Positions 1 to 10,500 of a stretch of 64,000 bases of DNA are shown here, piece by piece; the first letter of the stretch is position 1; every line of letters starts with the position of its first letter. Source of the stretch: an endosymbiont of unidentified scaly snail isolate Monju (GTDB lineage: Bacteria; Pseudomonadota; Gammaproteobacteria; Chromatiales; Chromatiaceae); assembly GCF_000801295.1 (NCBI RefSeq), contig NZ_AP012978.1:1426001-1490000 (forward strand). Direction: 5' to 3'. The notes under the pieces were generated by a model. That model was given only the letters and a program-made list of their open reading frames with translations. It did not search any database and had not been told where the DNA came from. A program made the position numbers and the translations under genes.

Positions 1-23
1 TACATAATTTTGTTTATGGTACG

Positions 24-905
24 CTACTTACGTCCCACTTCAACTACCTGTCGCGACATCGGCGGCACCAGCAATTGCGGATCGATGCGTACATCGCGCA
101 AGTTGGCGCCCCAATGCAGGTGCGGCCCGGTGGCGCGCCCGGTGGCACCGATCTCGGCGATGGGCTGGCCCTTTCTGACCCGATCACCGACCTTGACCAG
201 CAGCTTGCTCAGGTGCAGGTAGGAAGTGTTCAGACGCAGGCCATGATCGATGATCAGGGTGCCGCCCGAGAAGAACAGGTCCGGATCGGCGAAGATCACC
301 ACCCCGTCGGCCGGGGCCACCACCGTGGTCCCCTTGGGCCGGGCGATGTCCACGCCGTAGTGTGGTCGCCGGGGCTTGCCATTGAGGACGCGCTGGCTGC
401 CATAGGTGCCCGAGATGGGGCCTTCCACCGGCCAGGTGAAACCCTGCAGAAAATCGGCGCGTTCCCTGAGGATGCGTCGCGCCTTCTTCACCGCCGCCGT
501 CTCGCGGCGGATACGCGCCAGTTCGGCCTCGGTCCGCGGCGTGACCTTGTTGGCAGGCAGGCCATTGATACGCTGGATGCGGAACTGGCGCCGGGCAATC
601 TTCAGCCGGCGTTTCTCCTCGTGGCCGTCGGGATAGCGGATCCTGAGCTCCGAGACCGGCTTGGCATCGCGCGCAAACCCCAGCAGGAAGATCCCGCCAG
701 GCCCCACATCCACCGGCCTGCCGTCCTGCCAGACCTTCGCGCCCTGCGGCAGGCCACGACCGACGGCCATGCCCCCCTGGGTAAAATCACCGTCCAGCGA
801 CAGGCCGCCGGCCAGCACCGGCCCTGCCAGCAGCAGCCACGCCAGCCACCACAACCACCTGGCACCGCTTGAATTGCCTGCCCTGCCCCCGGATACTGCC
901 CTCAT
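24..905 (-). CDS. M23-family peptidoglycan metalloendopeptidase (LytM domain)
   Basis: Predicted periplasmic zinc endopeptidase that cuts peptide cross-links in peptidoglycan, or a catalytic relative acting on cell-wall turnover. A hydrophobic signal segment (RWLWWLAWLLLAGPVLA) lies near residues 17-32, followed by a beta-rich N-terminal domain and a short helical linker. The C-terminal LytM domain has HYGVD near residue 182 and GPHLHWG near 262, which supply the zinc and catalytic residues, plus YLHLS near 231. I chose the ATG at 905 because AGGAG lies 5 bases upstream of it; a GTG at 911 is also possible. Its start codon overlaps that of the divergent ABC exporter within the same CATG, so each promoter must lie inside the other gene if both starts are right. 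Confidence 0.88.
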   Translation of the reverse strand: MRAVSGGRAGNSSGARWLWWLAWLLLAGPVLAGGLSLDGDFTQGGMAVGRGLPQGAKVWQDGRPVDVGPGGIFLLGFARDAKPVSELRIRYPDGHEEKRRLKIARRQFRIQRINGLPANKVTPRTEAELARIRRETAAVKKARRILRERADFLQGFTWPVEGPISGTYGSQRVLNGKPRRPHYGVDIARPKGTTVVAPADGVVIFADPDLFFSGGTLIIDHGLRLNTSYLHLSKLLVKVGDRVRKGQPIAEIGATGRATGPHLHWGANLRDVRIDPQLLVPPMSRQVVEVGRK

Positions 906-2561
906 GCCCACTCCTGTCGTCTCCGCTCTGCGTTCCGAGACCTACACCCTATCGGAACTGCTCACCATGATTACCCGCCACCGGCGCGAACTGGTGGCCG
1001 CCAACCTGATCGCCGTGCTCGGCGCCCTGGTCTCGGTGCCGGTGCCCCTGCTGATCCCGCTGCTGGTCGACGAGGTACTGCTCGACCAGCCCGGCGCCAC
1101 CGTGGCCCTGATGCAGCGCCTCTTTCCCGAGGCCTGGCAGGGACCGGTGCTCTATATTAGCGCCATCCTGCTGCTGACGTTGTTTCTGCGCTTTCTGACA
1201 CTGGTGTTCAACGTCTGGCAGACACGAGAATTCACGCTGATCTCCAAGGAAGTGATCTTTCGCATACGCCGCGACCTGCTCGAGCGCCTGCAACGATTCT
1301 CCATGAGTAAATACGAACTGCTGGGCTCGGGCACCGTGGCCTCGCACCTGGTGACCGACCTGGATGCGATCGACCAGTTCGTCAGCCAAACCACCAGCAA
1401 GTTCGTGGTGGCCGTGCTCAGCGTGGTCGGCACCGCGCTGGTGCTGCTGTGGATGCACTGGCAACTGGCGTTGTTCATCCTGTTGCTCAACCCGGTGGTG
1501 ATCTGGATCACCACCCGCTTCGGGCAGAAGGTCAAGCACCTCAAGCAACAGGAAAACCGCGCCTGGCAGGCCTTCCAGGAAACCCTGGCCGAGACGCTGG
1601 ACGCCATCGCCGAGATCCGCGCGGCCAACCGCGAGCGGAATTACATCCGGCGGGTGATCGAGGCAGCCGCCGGCATCCGCGACCGTTCGGCCAGCTTCAC
1701 CTGGCGCAGCGACGCCGCCAACCGGCTGTCGTTCATGGTATTCCTGTTCGGCTTCGACGCCTTCCGCTCCCTGTCGATGATCATGGTGCTCTACTCGGGG
1801 CTGACCATCGGCGAGATGCTGGCGGTATATGCTTACCTGTGGTTCATGATGAGCCCGGTGCAGGAGATCCTGAACATCCAGTACGCCCTGCATGCCGCGC
1901 GCGCCGCCCTCGGGCGCATCAACAAGCTCATGGACGTGGGGCTGGAGCCGCATTACCCCCACCTCGAAAATCCCTTCGCAGGCCGCCTGAGCACCAGTAT
2001 CGAGGTCGAGGACCTGTGTTTCAGCTACGACGGCGAGACCCCGGTGCTCAATCACCTGAACCTGCGCATCGCCGCCGGCGAGAAGGTCGCGCTGGTCGGC
2101 GCCAGCGGCGGCGGCAAGACCACCCTGGTGCAGATCCTGTTGGGCCTGTACATACCGCAGCAGGGTACCGTCCGTTACGACGGCGTGCCGGTGGAACGCA
2201 TCGGCCTGGACGTGGTGCGCGAACACGTGGCCACCGTGCTGCAGCAGCCTGCACTGTTCAACGACAGTATCCGCGCCAACCTCACCCTGGGACGCGAGCT
2301 GCCCGAGGAACACCTGTGGCAGGCACTGGAGATCGCCCAGCTCGCCGAGGTGGTACGCCACCTGGACGACGGACTGGAGACACACATCGGCCGCGACGGC
2401 GTGCGCCTCTCGGGTGGGCAGCGGCAACGCCTGGCGATTGCGCCCTGGTGTTCGAGAACGGCCAGATCGTCGAGGACGGCAGCCACGAACAGCTGATCCA
2501 GGGCGGCGGTCTCTATGCCCGACTCTACCGGCGCCAGGAACATGCCCCGGGTACAAAGTGA
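904..2561 (+). pseudogene. ABC exporter (MsbA-like, fused TM and ATPase), broken by internal deletion
   Basis: Half-transporter of the exporter class: about 330 residues of transmembrane domain, then an ATPase domain with Walker A (GASGGGKTT) and signature LSGGQRQR. Directly after the signature (RLAIA, near base 2442) the frame jumps. The expected arginine-alanine-leucine stretch, Walker B, D-loop and H-loop histidine are absent. The typical end of the family (LVFENGQIVEDGSHEQLI) continues in another frame up to 2561. Compared with MsbA-type proteins about 55-60 residues are missing, so the product cannot hydrolyse ATP. In the original frame translation stops at 2496. It is followed by the YheT-like gene with a 20-base overlap. 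The start at 904 lacks a clear ribosome site; ATG 967 is an alternative. Confidence 0.8.
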
Positions 2562-3504
2562 GTTCCGGCCAGCCTGGTGGCTGCGCGGCGCGCACGCCCA
2601 GACCCTGTGGCCCACCCTGTTCCGGCGCGGTCCGCGCATCGCGCTCGAATGGGAACGGGTCTCCCTGCCCGACGGCGACTTCATCGACCTCTGCTGGCAC
2701 GGGCCTCGCGACGGGCCCATGGTGCTGTTCCTGCACGGCCTGGAAGGCAGCATCCATTCCCACTATGCGCGCGGCATCCTGCGCGAGCTGGGCCGCCGGG
2801 GCTTTCGCGCCTGCCTGATGCACTTTCGCGGTTGCTCGGGCGAACCCAACTGGCTGCCGATCGCCTACCACAGCGGCAAGACCGACGACCCGCTGTGGCT
2901 GATCCACCACCTGCACGAACGGGGCGAAGTGTTCGGGGCAGTCGGCGTCTCGCTCGGCGGCAACGTGCTGCTCAAGCTGCTGGGAGAACTGGGTGAGGCG
3001 GTCCCGCTGCGCCGCGCGGCGGTGATGTCGGTGCCTTTCGTGCTCGATCACGCGGCCCGGCGCCTGCGCCAGGGCCTGTCCCGCCTGTACGAACGCCACC
3101 TGATCGGCCACCTGCAACGCAGCTTCGAGCGCAAGTTCGCCCGCCTGAGCTGTCCGCTGTCGGTCGAGGTGCGCCGCTTGCGCAGCTTTCACGCCTTCGA
3201 CGACCAGGTGACCGCCCCCCTGCACGGCTTCGCCGGGGTAGACGACTACTACCAGCAGGCGAGCAGCCGCCAGTTCATCCCGAAGATCCGCATCCCCACG
3301 CTGATCCTGCACGCGCTGGACGACCCCTTCATGTTCCCGCACACCGCGCCCGACGCCGAAGAACTGCCCGAGTGCGTGCGCCTGGAGATCGCGCCTCGCG
3401 GCGGTCACATGGGTTTCGTCACGGGCCGCTGGCCCTGGCGAGCCGATTACTGGGGTGAGCGACGGCTGGCGTCATGGATCGCCGGGGAAGTTCACCCCCC
3501 GTAG
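2542..3504 (+). CDS. YheT-family alpha/beta hydrolase
   Basis: A 320-residue alpha/beta-fold hydrolase of the YheT group, cytoplasmic, substrate unknown. The family opening (PAWWLRGAHAQTLWPTL) is present. Other landmarks are HGLEGS at 65-70, the nucleophile elbow GVSLGGN with Ser137, an acid in HALDDPF near 260, and the catalytic His in GGHMGF near 289, so the triad looks intact. Start ATG 2542 gives the usual family length; an earlier in-frame ATG at 2515 would extend further into the upstream gene. It overlaps the end of the broken ABC exporter gene and was probably co-transcribed with it. A repeat array begins at its stop codon. Confidence 0.88.
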   Translation: MPRVQSEFRPAWWLRGAHAQTLWPTLFRRGPRIALEWERVSLPDGDFIDLCWHGPRDGPMVLFLHGLEGSIHSHYARGILRELGRRGFRACLMHFRGCSGEPNWLPIAYHSGKTDDPLWLIHHLHERGEVFGAVGVSLGGNVLLKLLGELGEAVPLRRAAVMSVPFVLDHAARRLRQGLSRLYERHLIGHLQRSFERKFARLSCPLSVEVRRLRSFHAFDDQVTAPLHGFAGVDDYYQQASSRQFIPKIRIPTLILHALDDPFMFPHTAPDAEELPECVRLEIAPRGGHMGFVTGRWPWRADYWGERRLASWIAGEVHPP

Positions 3505-3760
3505 GAGTGGCGTCCTCGCCGCGAATATTCGGCCCGGGGACGGGCCTCCTACACCACCTGTGGGAGCGGCGTCCTCGCCGCGAATGTTCGGCCCGGGGAC
3601 GGGCCTCCGACAGGTGGGAGCGGCGTCCTCGCCGCGAATGTTCGGCCCGGGGACGGGCCTCCGACAGGTGGGAGCGGCGTCCTCGCCGCGAATGTTCGGC
3701 CCGAGGACGGGCCTCCTACACCACCTGTGGGAGCGGCGTCTCCGCCGCGAACGGGCATCC
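3501..3760. repeat. REP-like tandem repeat array, five units
   Basis: Five copies begin at about 3501, 3560, 3614, 3668 and 3727, spaced 59, 54, 54 and 59 bases. Each unit carries two back-to-back hairpins: GCGGCG-TCCT-CGCCGC and GGCCCG-GGGA-CGGGCC, joined by GAATGTTC. The same unit recurs at 18664-18735, 29796-30063 and 63564-63643. The array begins at the stop codon of the YheT-like gene and may stabilise the mRNA 3' end or act as a terminator between the converging genes. Confidence 0.9.
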
Positions 3761-3774
3761 CCCGCCGCAAGGGT

Positions 3775-4269
3775 TCAGCGCGACGGCGGATAGGCCGCGC
3801 GCGGGTCCATGCCGTAGCCCGGCCAGTAGCCGGGACCGCCAGGGGCCGAGGGCGATCCCCAGTCACGGGGCCAGGCGGGCACCTGCGGGGGCGTGGTCCA
3901 GGCCGCGGGTGGACGGTAACGGGGGGCGTCGTCGGCTGCGGCGCTCGAGGTCGACGGCAATGCGGATTGCGCCGGCGCCGCGCCACCTGCCACAGCCTCG
4001 GCGGCGACCGGAGCCGCTGTTTTCGGTGCAGCGGCGACCGGCTCGGTCGACAGCGTCTCGCCGGCCGTCCCGACCCCATGCGACACGGCCGGTGCCGGCT
4101 CATCCCTGGCAGCCGGCACCGGCTTCGAGTCGCCCTCTACCCGCGGTTCGGCAGGCTCGGGGACCGCCGGGAACAACCAGGTCCCGGCCACCCCCAGCAG
4201 GGCGAACACCGCCAGCCCCAAGGCCAGCAGCGGGTTACTCTGTACATCATCCTGCTCGATCACGCGCAT
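3775..4269 (-). CDS. hypothetical single-pass membrane protein with Ala/Pro-rich tail
   Basis: Function not recognised. The 164-residue protein has a short cytoplasmic N-terminus (MRVIEQDDVQSNP), one hydrophobic segment (LLALGLAVFALLGVAGTW), then a long low-complexity Ala/Pro-rich stretch and a Pro/Gly/Tyr-rich end (GYWPGYGMDPRAAYPPSR). The layout suggests an inner-membrane anchor with an extended periplasmic tail. I chose ATG 4269 because GAGG lies just upstream; a GTG at 4287 is an alternative. It stands alone, convergent with the repeat array. Confidence 0.55.
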   Translation of the reverse strand: MRVIEQDDVQSNPLLALGLAVFALLGVAGTWLFPAVPEPAEPRVEGDSKPVPAARDEPAPAVSHGVGTAGETLSTEPVAAAPKTAAPVAAEAVAGGAAPAQSALPSTSSAAADDAPRYRPPAAWTTPPQVPAWPRDWGSPSAPGGPGYWPGYGMDPRAAYPPSR

Positions 4270-4286
4270 GATCACCTCGTTCTCCA

Positions 4287-4583
4287 CCTTGCGACCAGCC
4301 TGCTGGAGGCTACGACAGGCGCTGTCTTGTTGAAACCGCCCGGCACCAGTGAAGTGTCATACCCCGTACGCCAGACGCTTTCGCGGGTTTTTGCCTTCAC
4401 GGCCGCGTGCTAGGCTAGACGACCAATGATCGATTCCCTTGCCCCGCTTGCGGGGAGATGAGAGTCAACGTCAGCCTGGATTCCCCCTCCCGACCTCTCC
4501 CACGCGTGGGGGAGGAGAACGAAGGCGCCGTGTTCAGGGCGCTCCAGGCAATCACTCAACAGCCGAACCAAAGCGACAACGCC
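4287..4583. other. intergenic region with palindromes
   Basis: About 300 bases without a convincing gene. It holds two CTCCCC/GGGGAG-type palindromes: CCCCGC-TT-GCGGGG at 4442-4455 and CTCTCCCACGCGTGGGGGAG at 4495-4514. They belong to a dispersed family also present near 13490-13570 and at 46335-46356. The promoters for both flanking genes must lie here, but I see no strong match. Confidence 0.5.
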
Positions 4584-4820
4584 ATGCCCTATTTCGTGTA
4601 TTACGTCACCGTCAATCCGGACAACAACACCAAGAAGCTGGAATACATCGACACCAAGGACAACTACCGCGAGGCTCGTGCCCTGGCGCGCGAGATTCGT
4701 GCCGGCATGGACCGCAGCAATCCCCACCGCGAATGCCGGATGATCTTCGCCAAGACGCAGGTGGAGGCAGAAAAGCTGTTGAGCGTCCCGCGCGAAGAGC
4801 GGGTGATCGGCGAGGACTGA
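4584..4820 (+). CDS. small conserved-looking hypothetical protein, 78 residues
   Basis: Function not recognised. The 78-residue product (starting MPYFVYYVTVNPDNNTKKL) is soluble, charged, and has regular codon use, which supports real coding. Residues 24-45 (DNYREARALAREIRAG) look helical and it ends in a charged tail (REERVIGED). There is no signal peptide or membrane segment, so it is probably cytoplasmic. An upstream in-frame ATG at 4458 would run through the palindromic repeat and is unlikely. It converges on the transglycosylase gene. Confidence 0.6.
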   Translation: MPYFVYYVTVNPDNNTKKLEYIDTKDNYREARALAREIRAGMDRSNPHRECRMIFAKTQVEAEKLLSVPREERVIGED

Positions 4821-4826
4821 GCCGGC

Positions 4827-5460
4827 TCAGCGCCGGGCGAGCTGCGCGGCGGCGCGGTATTCCTTGTAGTAGCGCAGCACCTTCTCGACGTAGTCCTGCG
4901 TTTCCGGGAACGGCGGCACCCGGTTGCCGTACTGGGCGACCGCGCTCTCGCCGGCATTGTAGGCCGCCAGCGCCAGCCGCAGATCGAAATCGAAACGCTC
5001 GAGCAACTGCCGCAGATAGCGTGTGCCACCACGCAGGTTCTGGCGGGGGTCGTACGGATCGGTCACCCCCAACTGGCGGGCCGTCTCCGGCATCAACTGC
5101 ATCAACCCGCGCGCGCCCCTGGAAGAGACGGCATCGGCACGATAGGCCGATTCTGCCCGGACCACCGCGTGCACCAGCTCGGGCCGCAGGCGCTCGGCAC
5201 GCGCGGCCGCATCGATCAAGGGGCGGAGCGCCTTGCGCCGACGCTCCAGCGCGGCCAGTGAATCACCCCCCTGCACGGCGAGACTTCTTCTTCGGCGTGC
5301 GGTAGCGCTTGAGCAGCTTGTACTGGCCCTTCATGGGCTTGTCGGTCAGGTAGATGTGACCGTCGTAGTCCCGGTACTTGTAGATGTCGGCCGACACCGC
5401 TCCCCCCAACAACAAGAGGCTGGCGGCAAGCACAGCGGCAGACCAGGACGCGCTACCCAT
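4827..5460 (-). pseudogene. lytic transglycosylase with DUF4124-like N-terminus, split by a G-run frameshift
   Basis: Two overlapping frames together make one typical secreted transglycosylase. 5460-5263 encodes a signal peptide and a DUF4124-like segment (DIYKYRDYDGHIYLTDKP) ending KKKSRRAGG-stop. 5276-4827 encodes the SLT domain: catalytic Glu in RAESAYR, then GLMQLMP and AYNAGE. The switch falls in a run of six C on the plus strand (5266-5271); five would fuse the frames as ...SRRAGGDSLAALERR. Without the fusion the catalytic part has no export signal. Either the base is a sequencing error, or the gene is broken or phase-variable. Read as one protein it cleaves peptidoglycan glycan strands in the periplasm. 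Confidence 0.72.
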
Positions 5461-5610
5461 GTTTCACTTCAAGATGCTGTTGCAAGACACTGATTCCTCG
5501 GGCGCCATTACCGGACACCTGCGAGAAGCCTAGCAAGCCCCCCGCCGGAATGCCATCGGCCAGGCACGAGATTGCTTGAGCGGCACGCCCAGGTGTGACG
5601 GCCTTCCCCT

Positions 5611-6222
5611 TCAGTCCGTGACCGCGGGCTCCCGGGTCCAGCACAGGATCTTGTTGTCGGCGGGCATGTCGACGGTTTGCGTCAGCGCCAACCCGGCCCG
5701 CTGCCCCAGCTCCCGCAGCCAGGCAACATCGCGCACCCCCATGCCCGGATCCTGCGCGCGCAGCCACTGGTCGAAACGGGCATTGCTCGGCGCGGTAGGC
5801 CGCCCGTCGATATGGAAAGGCCCGTACAGCAGAAAGACTCCGCCGGGGCGCAGCACCCGCCCCGCCCCGTCGAACATGGCCACGACTTCGGGCTCGTACA
5901 GGATGTGCGCGGTATTGGCGCTGAACACTGCGTCGAACGGTCCGACAGGCCAGGGATCGCGCACCACGTCCAGCGCGATCGGCGCGAGCAGGTTGGGACT
6001 GGGCCGGTAATCGCGCCAGGCGTGGATGCCCGGCAGGTTTTCTGCGCGATCGCTGGGCTGCCAGGTCAGATGCGGAAACTCGGGCGCGAAATACACCGCG
6101 TGCTGCCCGGTACCCGAACCGACCTCGAGCAGGGAGCGAACCTCCGGACCGAGCCAGTCGCGCAGCACCGCCAGGATGGGCGCCCGGTTCTGCTCGCAGG
6201 ACTCGGCAAAGGGGCGGTTCAC
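5611..6222 (-). CDS. DUF938-type SAM-dependent methyltransferase
   Basis: A 203-residue class I methyltransferase of the DUF938 group; substrate unknown. The N-terminus [16 protein letters not shown] is characteristic. The SAM-binding motif is [12 protein letters not shown] at 31-42, followed by [11 protein letters not shown] and [10 protein letters not shown]. The start is taken as GTG 6222, which overlaps the TGA of ychJ in GTGA and gives the family length. It is the last gene of a redoxin-ychJ-methyltransferase operon on the minus strand. Confidence 0.82.
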   Translation of the reverse strand: MNRPFAESCEQNRAPILAVLRDWLGPEVRSLLEVGSGTGQHAVYFAPEFPHLTWQPSDRAENLPGIHAWRDYRPSPNLLAPIALDVVRDPWPVGPFDAVFSANTAHILYEPEVVAMFDGAGRVLRPGGVFLLYGPFHIDGRPTAPSNARFDQWLRAQDPGMGVRDVAWLRELGQRAGLALTQTVDMPADNKILCWTREPAVTD

Positions 6223-6707
6223 TGTCCGCAGCACTTCTTGAACTTCTTGCCGCTGCCGCAGGGACAGGGGTCGTTGCGCCCTACCCTGGGCCCTTCCTTG
6301 CGCTGGGTCTGCGGCTTGGGGATCTCGCCGTCCACGTAGTACCAGCGGCCATCCACCCGCGCGAAGCGGCTGCGCTCGTGGTGCCGGCGCGGCTGGCCGT
6401 TTTCGGTGAACCGGGCGATAAACTCGACCATGCCGGTTTCTTCGTCCGGCCCGCCGCCCTCGGTGGCCACCACCTCCAGCCCCAGCCATTGCGAGGCGGC
6501 TGCCCAACGCGCCGTGGCGGCGCGGTCCCAGTCGCTGCGATGCTCGGGATGCAGGGTCTCGCCCAGGTAGTCGATAGCCTCGACCACGTAGGCCGAATAG
6601 CGCGAACGCATCAGCGCCTCGGCAGTCGGCGCCGGGCGTTCGCCGGCAATGAAGGGCCCACAACAGTCGGCGTAGGCCAGGCCAGAACCACAATGACAGG
6701 CCGTCAT
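6219..6707 (-). CDS. ychJ: YchJ-family protein with SEC-C metal-binding motif
   Basis: A 162-residue YchJ/UPF0225 protein, cytoplasmic, precise role unknown. It has Cys-rich segments at both ends: [13 protein letters not shown] at 4-16 and the SEC-C motif [16 protein letters not shown] at the C-terminus, which probably bind zinc. The core ([16 protein letters not shown]-like HHERSRF, WYYVDGE) matches the family. ATG 6707 is the natural start just before the first Cys motif. It overlaps the methyltransferase start and lies 52 bases after the redoxin gene. Confidence 0.9.
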   Translation of the reverse strand: MTACHCGSGLAYADCCGPFIAGERPAPTAEALMRSRYSAYVVEAIDYLGETLHPEHRSDWDRAATARWAAASQWLGLEVVATEGGGPDEETGMVEFIARFTENGQPRRHHERSRFARVDGRWYYVDGEIPKPQTQRKEGPRVGRNDPCPCGSGKKFKKCCGQ

Positions 6708-6759
6708 GGCTTCTCCGCTTTCATTGATGAAGACGGCGCGGATTCTACGCCATGTACGC

Positions 6760-7464
6760 TCAGCCCGCCTGCTCGTCGGGTGACCAGTACTCCATCCCGG
6801 ACGGCGCATCGGGGGCCGCATCGATAAAGCAGCCTGGCGCGGTCGTTGCCGGCACGGGCGCCGGTTGCCCCTGCAGCAGGGCATCCAGCGCCGAACCCAG
6901 ATAGCGGCGCGTCACCACCTCGCGGGTGAAGCCGATCCCGTACTGATCGTCCACCGCGCCGCGGAACACCAGCCGCTGGTCCGCATCCAGCACGAACACA
7001 TCGCCTGTACTCTGCACCCCCAGCACCCGAGCCAGGTCGAAGGCATGCCCTCGAATGAACACCACCGGCCCGTCGAAACCCGCCGCATCGGAAGCAATCG
7101 CCTCGGGTGCCAACAGGTCGTTCAGGTACAACACCACGAAATGGAAGCCCAGGGGCTGGTATTCACGCGCCAGGCGCGCCTGCCGCGGCCCGTAGATCCG
7201 CGACACCGGACATTCCGGATCACGCACCAGGATCACCGTGCCGCGCTCCCCGCCCAGATCGTGCAACGACGCCTTGGCACCAAACACCGTGCCCAGCACC
7301 TGGTCGGGGATGCGTCGCCCGATACCTGCCTCCGACGGTTTCAACAACTGCGGCCCCATCCACTCGGTTGGCTCCCGGCCCTCCGGCGGTTCGATATGCC
7401 CCGCCAGAGCCCAGGCCGACCAGGCCAGCAGACCCACCGACAACCACCGCACGATGGCAAGCAT
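6760..7464 (-). CDS. secreted thioredoxin-fold (redoxin/AhpC-TSA-like) protein
   Basis: A 234-residue exported thioredoxin-fold protein. Residues 1-21 form a signal peptide ([13 protein letters not shown]). The redoxin core has [15 protein letters not shown] with Cys85, in the CPxS context seen in peroxiredoxin-like families. Later FVVLYLND and [16 protein letters not shown] are the typical strands near the cis-Pro region. Only one active-site Cys is visible in that motif, so a disulfide reductase role is not certain. It leads the operon with ychJ and the DUF938 methyltransferase. Confidence 0.72.
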   Translation of the reverse strand: MLAIVRWLSVGLLAWSAWALAGHIEPPEGREPTEWMGPQLLKPSEAGIGRRIPDQVLGTVFGAKASLHDLGGERGTVILVRDPECPVSRIYGPRQARLAREYQPLGFHFVVLYLNDLLAPEAIASDAAGFDGPVVFIRGHAFDLARVLGVQSTGDVFVLDADQRLVFRGAVDDQYGIGFTREVVTRRYLGSALDALLQGQPAPVPATTAPGCFIDAAPDAPSGMEYWSPDEQAG

Positions 7465-7553
7465 GACGACTCTCCGTGTTGACCTCTGTCCTCATGAGAC
7501 CCGGCGGGAGACGAAAAGCGTTCAGGCCGGACAGGAAAGCGCCACTACCGGCC

Positions 7554-10500
7554 CTACAAGCCCAGCTCCCGCCAACGCTTTTCGATGCGCTTGACCGATA
7601 CCGGGCCGTCAGTGCCGACTTCCTGGGCGAACAGGGAGATGCGCAGTTCTTCGAGCAGCCAGCGGATGGCTTCCAGCCGGGGGTCGATCTGGCCCTTTTC
7701 CCTGACCTGCTGATACCGGACACGCCAGCGTTCGAGCAGCCCGGCTATCTCGCGCATGGCGGCCTGATCACGGGCCTGGCCGCCGGAGCGCAGCTTGTCG
7801 ATGCGCCGCTCCAGCGCGCGCAGGTAGCGTGGGTACTGTTGCAAGCGCTCGGCGGGGACCTGCTCGATAAAGCCCTGCCAGATCAGGTCGTCGAGCTGCC
7901 GATTCATGTCCTGTGCCGCGGCGAGCAGGGCAAGCTGGTTCAGCCCCGATAGCGTCTTGCGCAGGGCCTGATAGCGGCCGAGGATGTCGGCGACCAGCTC
8001 CACGGTCTGCTCGAAGGTCTCGACCAGCCGTTCGCGCCCGGCATCGTACAGGCGCTGGAAGGCGGCGCGGTCGCGCGGGAGTTCGCCATCGGAAAGGAAG
8101 GCCCGGTCGAAGGCGAGTGCCAGGATCTGTTCTTCCAGCGCCGGGGGCTTGCCGCCCTGCCCCGCGTCCGCCGGTGCCTTGGCGTATTGCAGGCGCAGGG
8201 TCTGCAGGTTGGGGATACGCCGGCGCAGGTCCTTGACGGTGCTGCGCAGGCGCAGCATCAGCAGGCGGCGCACCCCGGCATGGTGGGCCTCCTGCGCCCG
8301 CGCCTGCGCGTCCAGGCAGTGAATGGCCACGCTGTCGCCCTCGTCCACCAGCGCCGGCCACAGGCTCAGCTTGAGGCCGTCGCGCCGGGTCTCGATGCGC
8401 TCGGGCAGGTCATCGAAGTCCCAGTCGCGCAGGCCCTCGCGCGCCAGTGGGCAGACTTCGTCCACGGTCCCGGCCCCGGCAGCGGCACGCTCCCCCCATT
8501 CGCGTTGCAGTGCGGCCAGATCGCGCGAGACGGCCAGTTCTTCCAGGCCGTCGGCCGAGAGCAGACGGATGCGCAGACGCAGATAGGGGTCGAGCCGGTC
8601 CTCATCCCAGGCATCCTCGGGAATACGCACACCGGTGAGCCGGTGCAGCACCTCGGCCAGCGCCTGACGCAGCGGGGTGTCGCTCGGGGTGAGCCGTTCA
8701 CGCGCGCGCCGCGCGAAGTCGGGCGCGGGCACGAAATGCCGACGCAACGACTTGGGCAAGCCGCGGATCATGGCGGTGATCTTCTCTTCGAGCAGACCCG
8801 GCACCAGCCAGTCCACGCGCCCCGGCGCGAGCTGGTTGAGCAGAGGTAACGGCAGGTCCAGGGTGACACCGTCGGCCTCACTGCCCGGCTCGAAGTGGTA
8901 GCGCAGCGGCAGGCGCGCACTGTGCAGTTCCAGCGCGTCGGGGAACTGCGCCTCGTCCAGCCCCGGGTCGCGACGGCGGATGTCCTCGGGACGCAGGTGC
9001 AGGATCTTCGGGTCCTTGTGGCGGCGCAGCCAGCGCTCGAGCTGGGCGGTGCTGTAGATGCCCTCGGGGATGCGCTGATCGTAGAAGGCGTACAGGGCCT
9101 CTTCGTCGACCAGGATGTCACGTCGCCGCGCCTTGGCCTCTTCTTCGTGCAACTCGGCGATCAGCCGCTGGTTGTGGCGCCAGAAGGGCGCGCGGGTGTG
9201 CAGCTCGCCTTCCACCAAGCCGAAGCGGATGAACAGCTCGCGCGAGGTCTTCGGGTCAATCGGCCCGTAGTTGACGCGCCGACGCGGCACGATGGGCAGG
9301 CCATAGAGGGTGACCTTCTCGTAGGCCCCCACCTGCCCCCGCCGTGCCTGCCAGTGCGGTTCGGAATAGCTGCGGCGCACCAGATGCCCGGCCAGACGCT
9401 CGATCCATTCCGGCTGGATGCGCGCCGCGGTGCGCGCATACAGGCGGGTGGTCTCCACCAGCTCGGCGGCCATCACCCAGGCCGGGCGCGACTTGAACAG
9501 CACCGAGCCGGGGAACAGGTGGAAGCGGCTGTTGCGCGCGCCCAGGTAGTCGCGCTCGCGCCCCTGCGCGCGCTGGCCGATGTGACTCAGCAGGCCCGAG
9601 AGGATGGCCTGGTGGACGGTCTCGTAGCTGGCCGGCTCGCTGTTGTCGCGGTAGCCCATGGCGTGCATCTGCTCGCGCAGCTGGCGATGGATGTCCTCCC
9701 ATTCGCGCAGGCGCAGCGGGGAGACGAAGTGCTGGCGACAAAGGCGCTCGAACTTGCGCCGCGTGAGGTGGCGCTTGCGCTCCTGCAGAAAGCCCCAGAG
9801 TTGCAGCAGCGAGAGAAAGTCCGAATCCTCGTGTGCGAACAGGGCATGCGCCTCGTCGGCCTGCTGCTGCTTGTCCAGCGGGCGTTCGCGCGGGTCCTGC
9901 ACCGACAGTGCCGCGCCGATCACCAGCAGCTCACGCAGGCAGCCGGTGTGCGCCGCCTCGAGCAGCATGCGGCCGATGCGCGGGTCCACCGGCAGGCGCG
10001 CGATCTGGCGTCCCAGGCGGGTGATCTTGCGCGCACCGTCCACCGCGCCGATCTCGTGCAGCAGGCGGTAGCCGTCCTTGATGTAGCGCGCATCCGGCGC
10101 ATCGACGAAGGGAAAGGTTTCGATGTCGCCGAAACCCAGCAGCTTCATCTGCAGGATGACCGCGGCCAGGTTGGTGCGCTGGATCTCGGGCTCGGTGAAG
10201 GCCGGGCGCAAGAGGAAATCCTCTTCGGAATACAGGCGAATGCACACCCCGGGCGCCACCCGGCCGCAGCGCCCCTTGCGCTGCTCGGCGCTGGCCTGCG
10301 AGATGGGCTCGATGGGCAGGCGCTGGATCTTGGCGCGCGCCGAATAGCGGCTGATGCGCGCCAGGCCGGTGTCGATCACGTGGCGGATGCCGGGCACGGT
10401 GAGCGAGGTCTCGGCCACGTTGGTGGACAGCACGATGCGCCGCGCGCCGCCGGGATGGAAGATGCGCGCCTGCTCGCTCGGGCTCTGGCGCGCATACAAC

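Noticed and set aside
949-3408. Very long open frames antisense to the ABC/YheT genes, hrpA (8895-11276) and the selD fusion (50670-53111)
   Set aside because: They are side effects of high-GC codon use; their translations are compositionally biased and lack domains, while the opposite strand encodes clear families.
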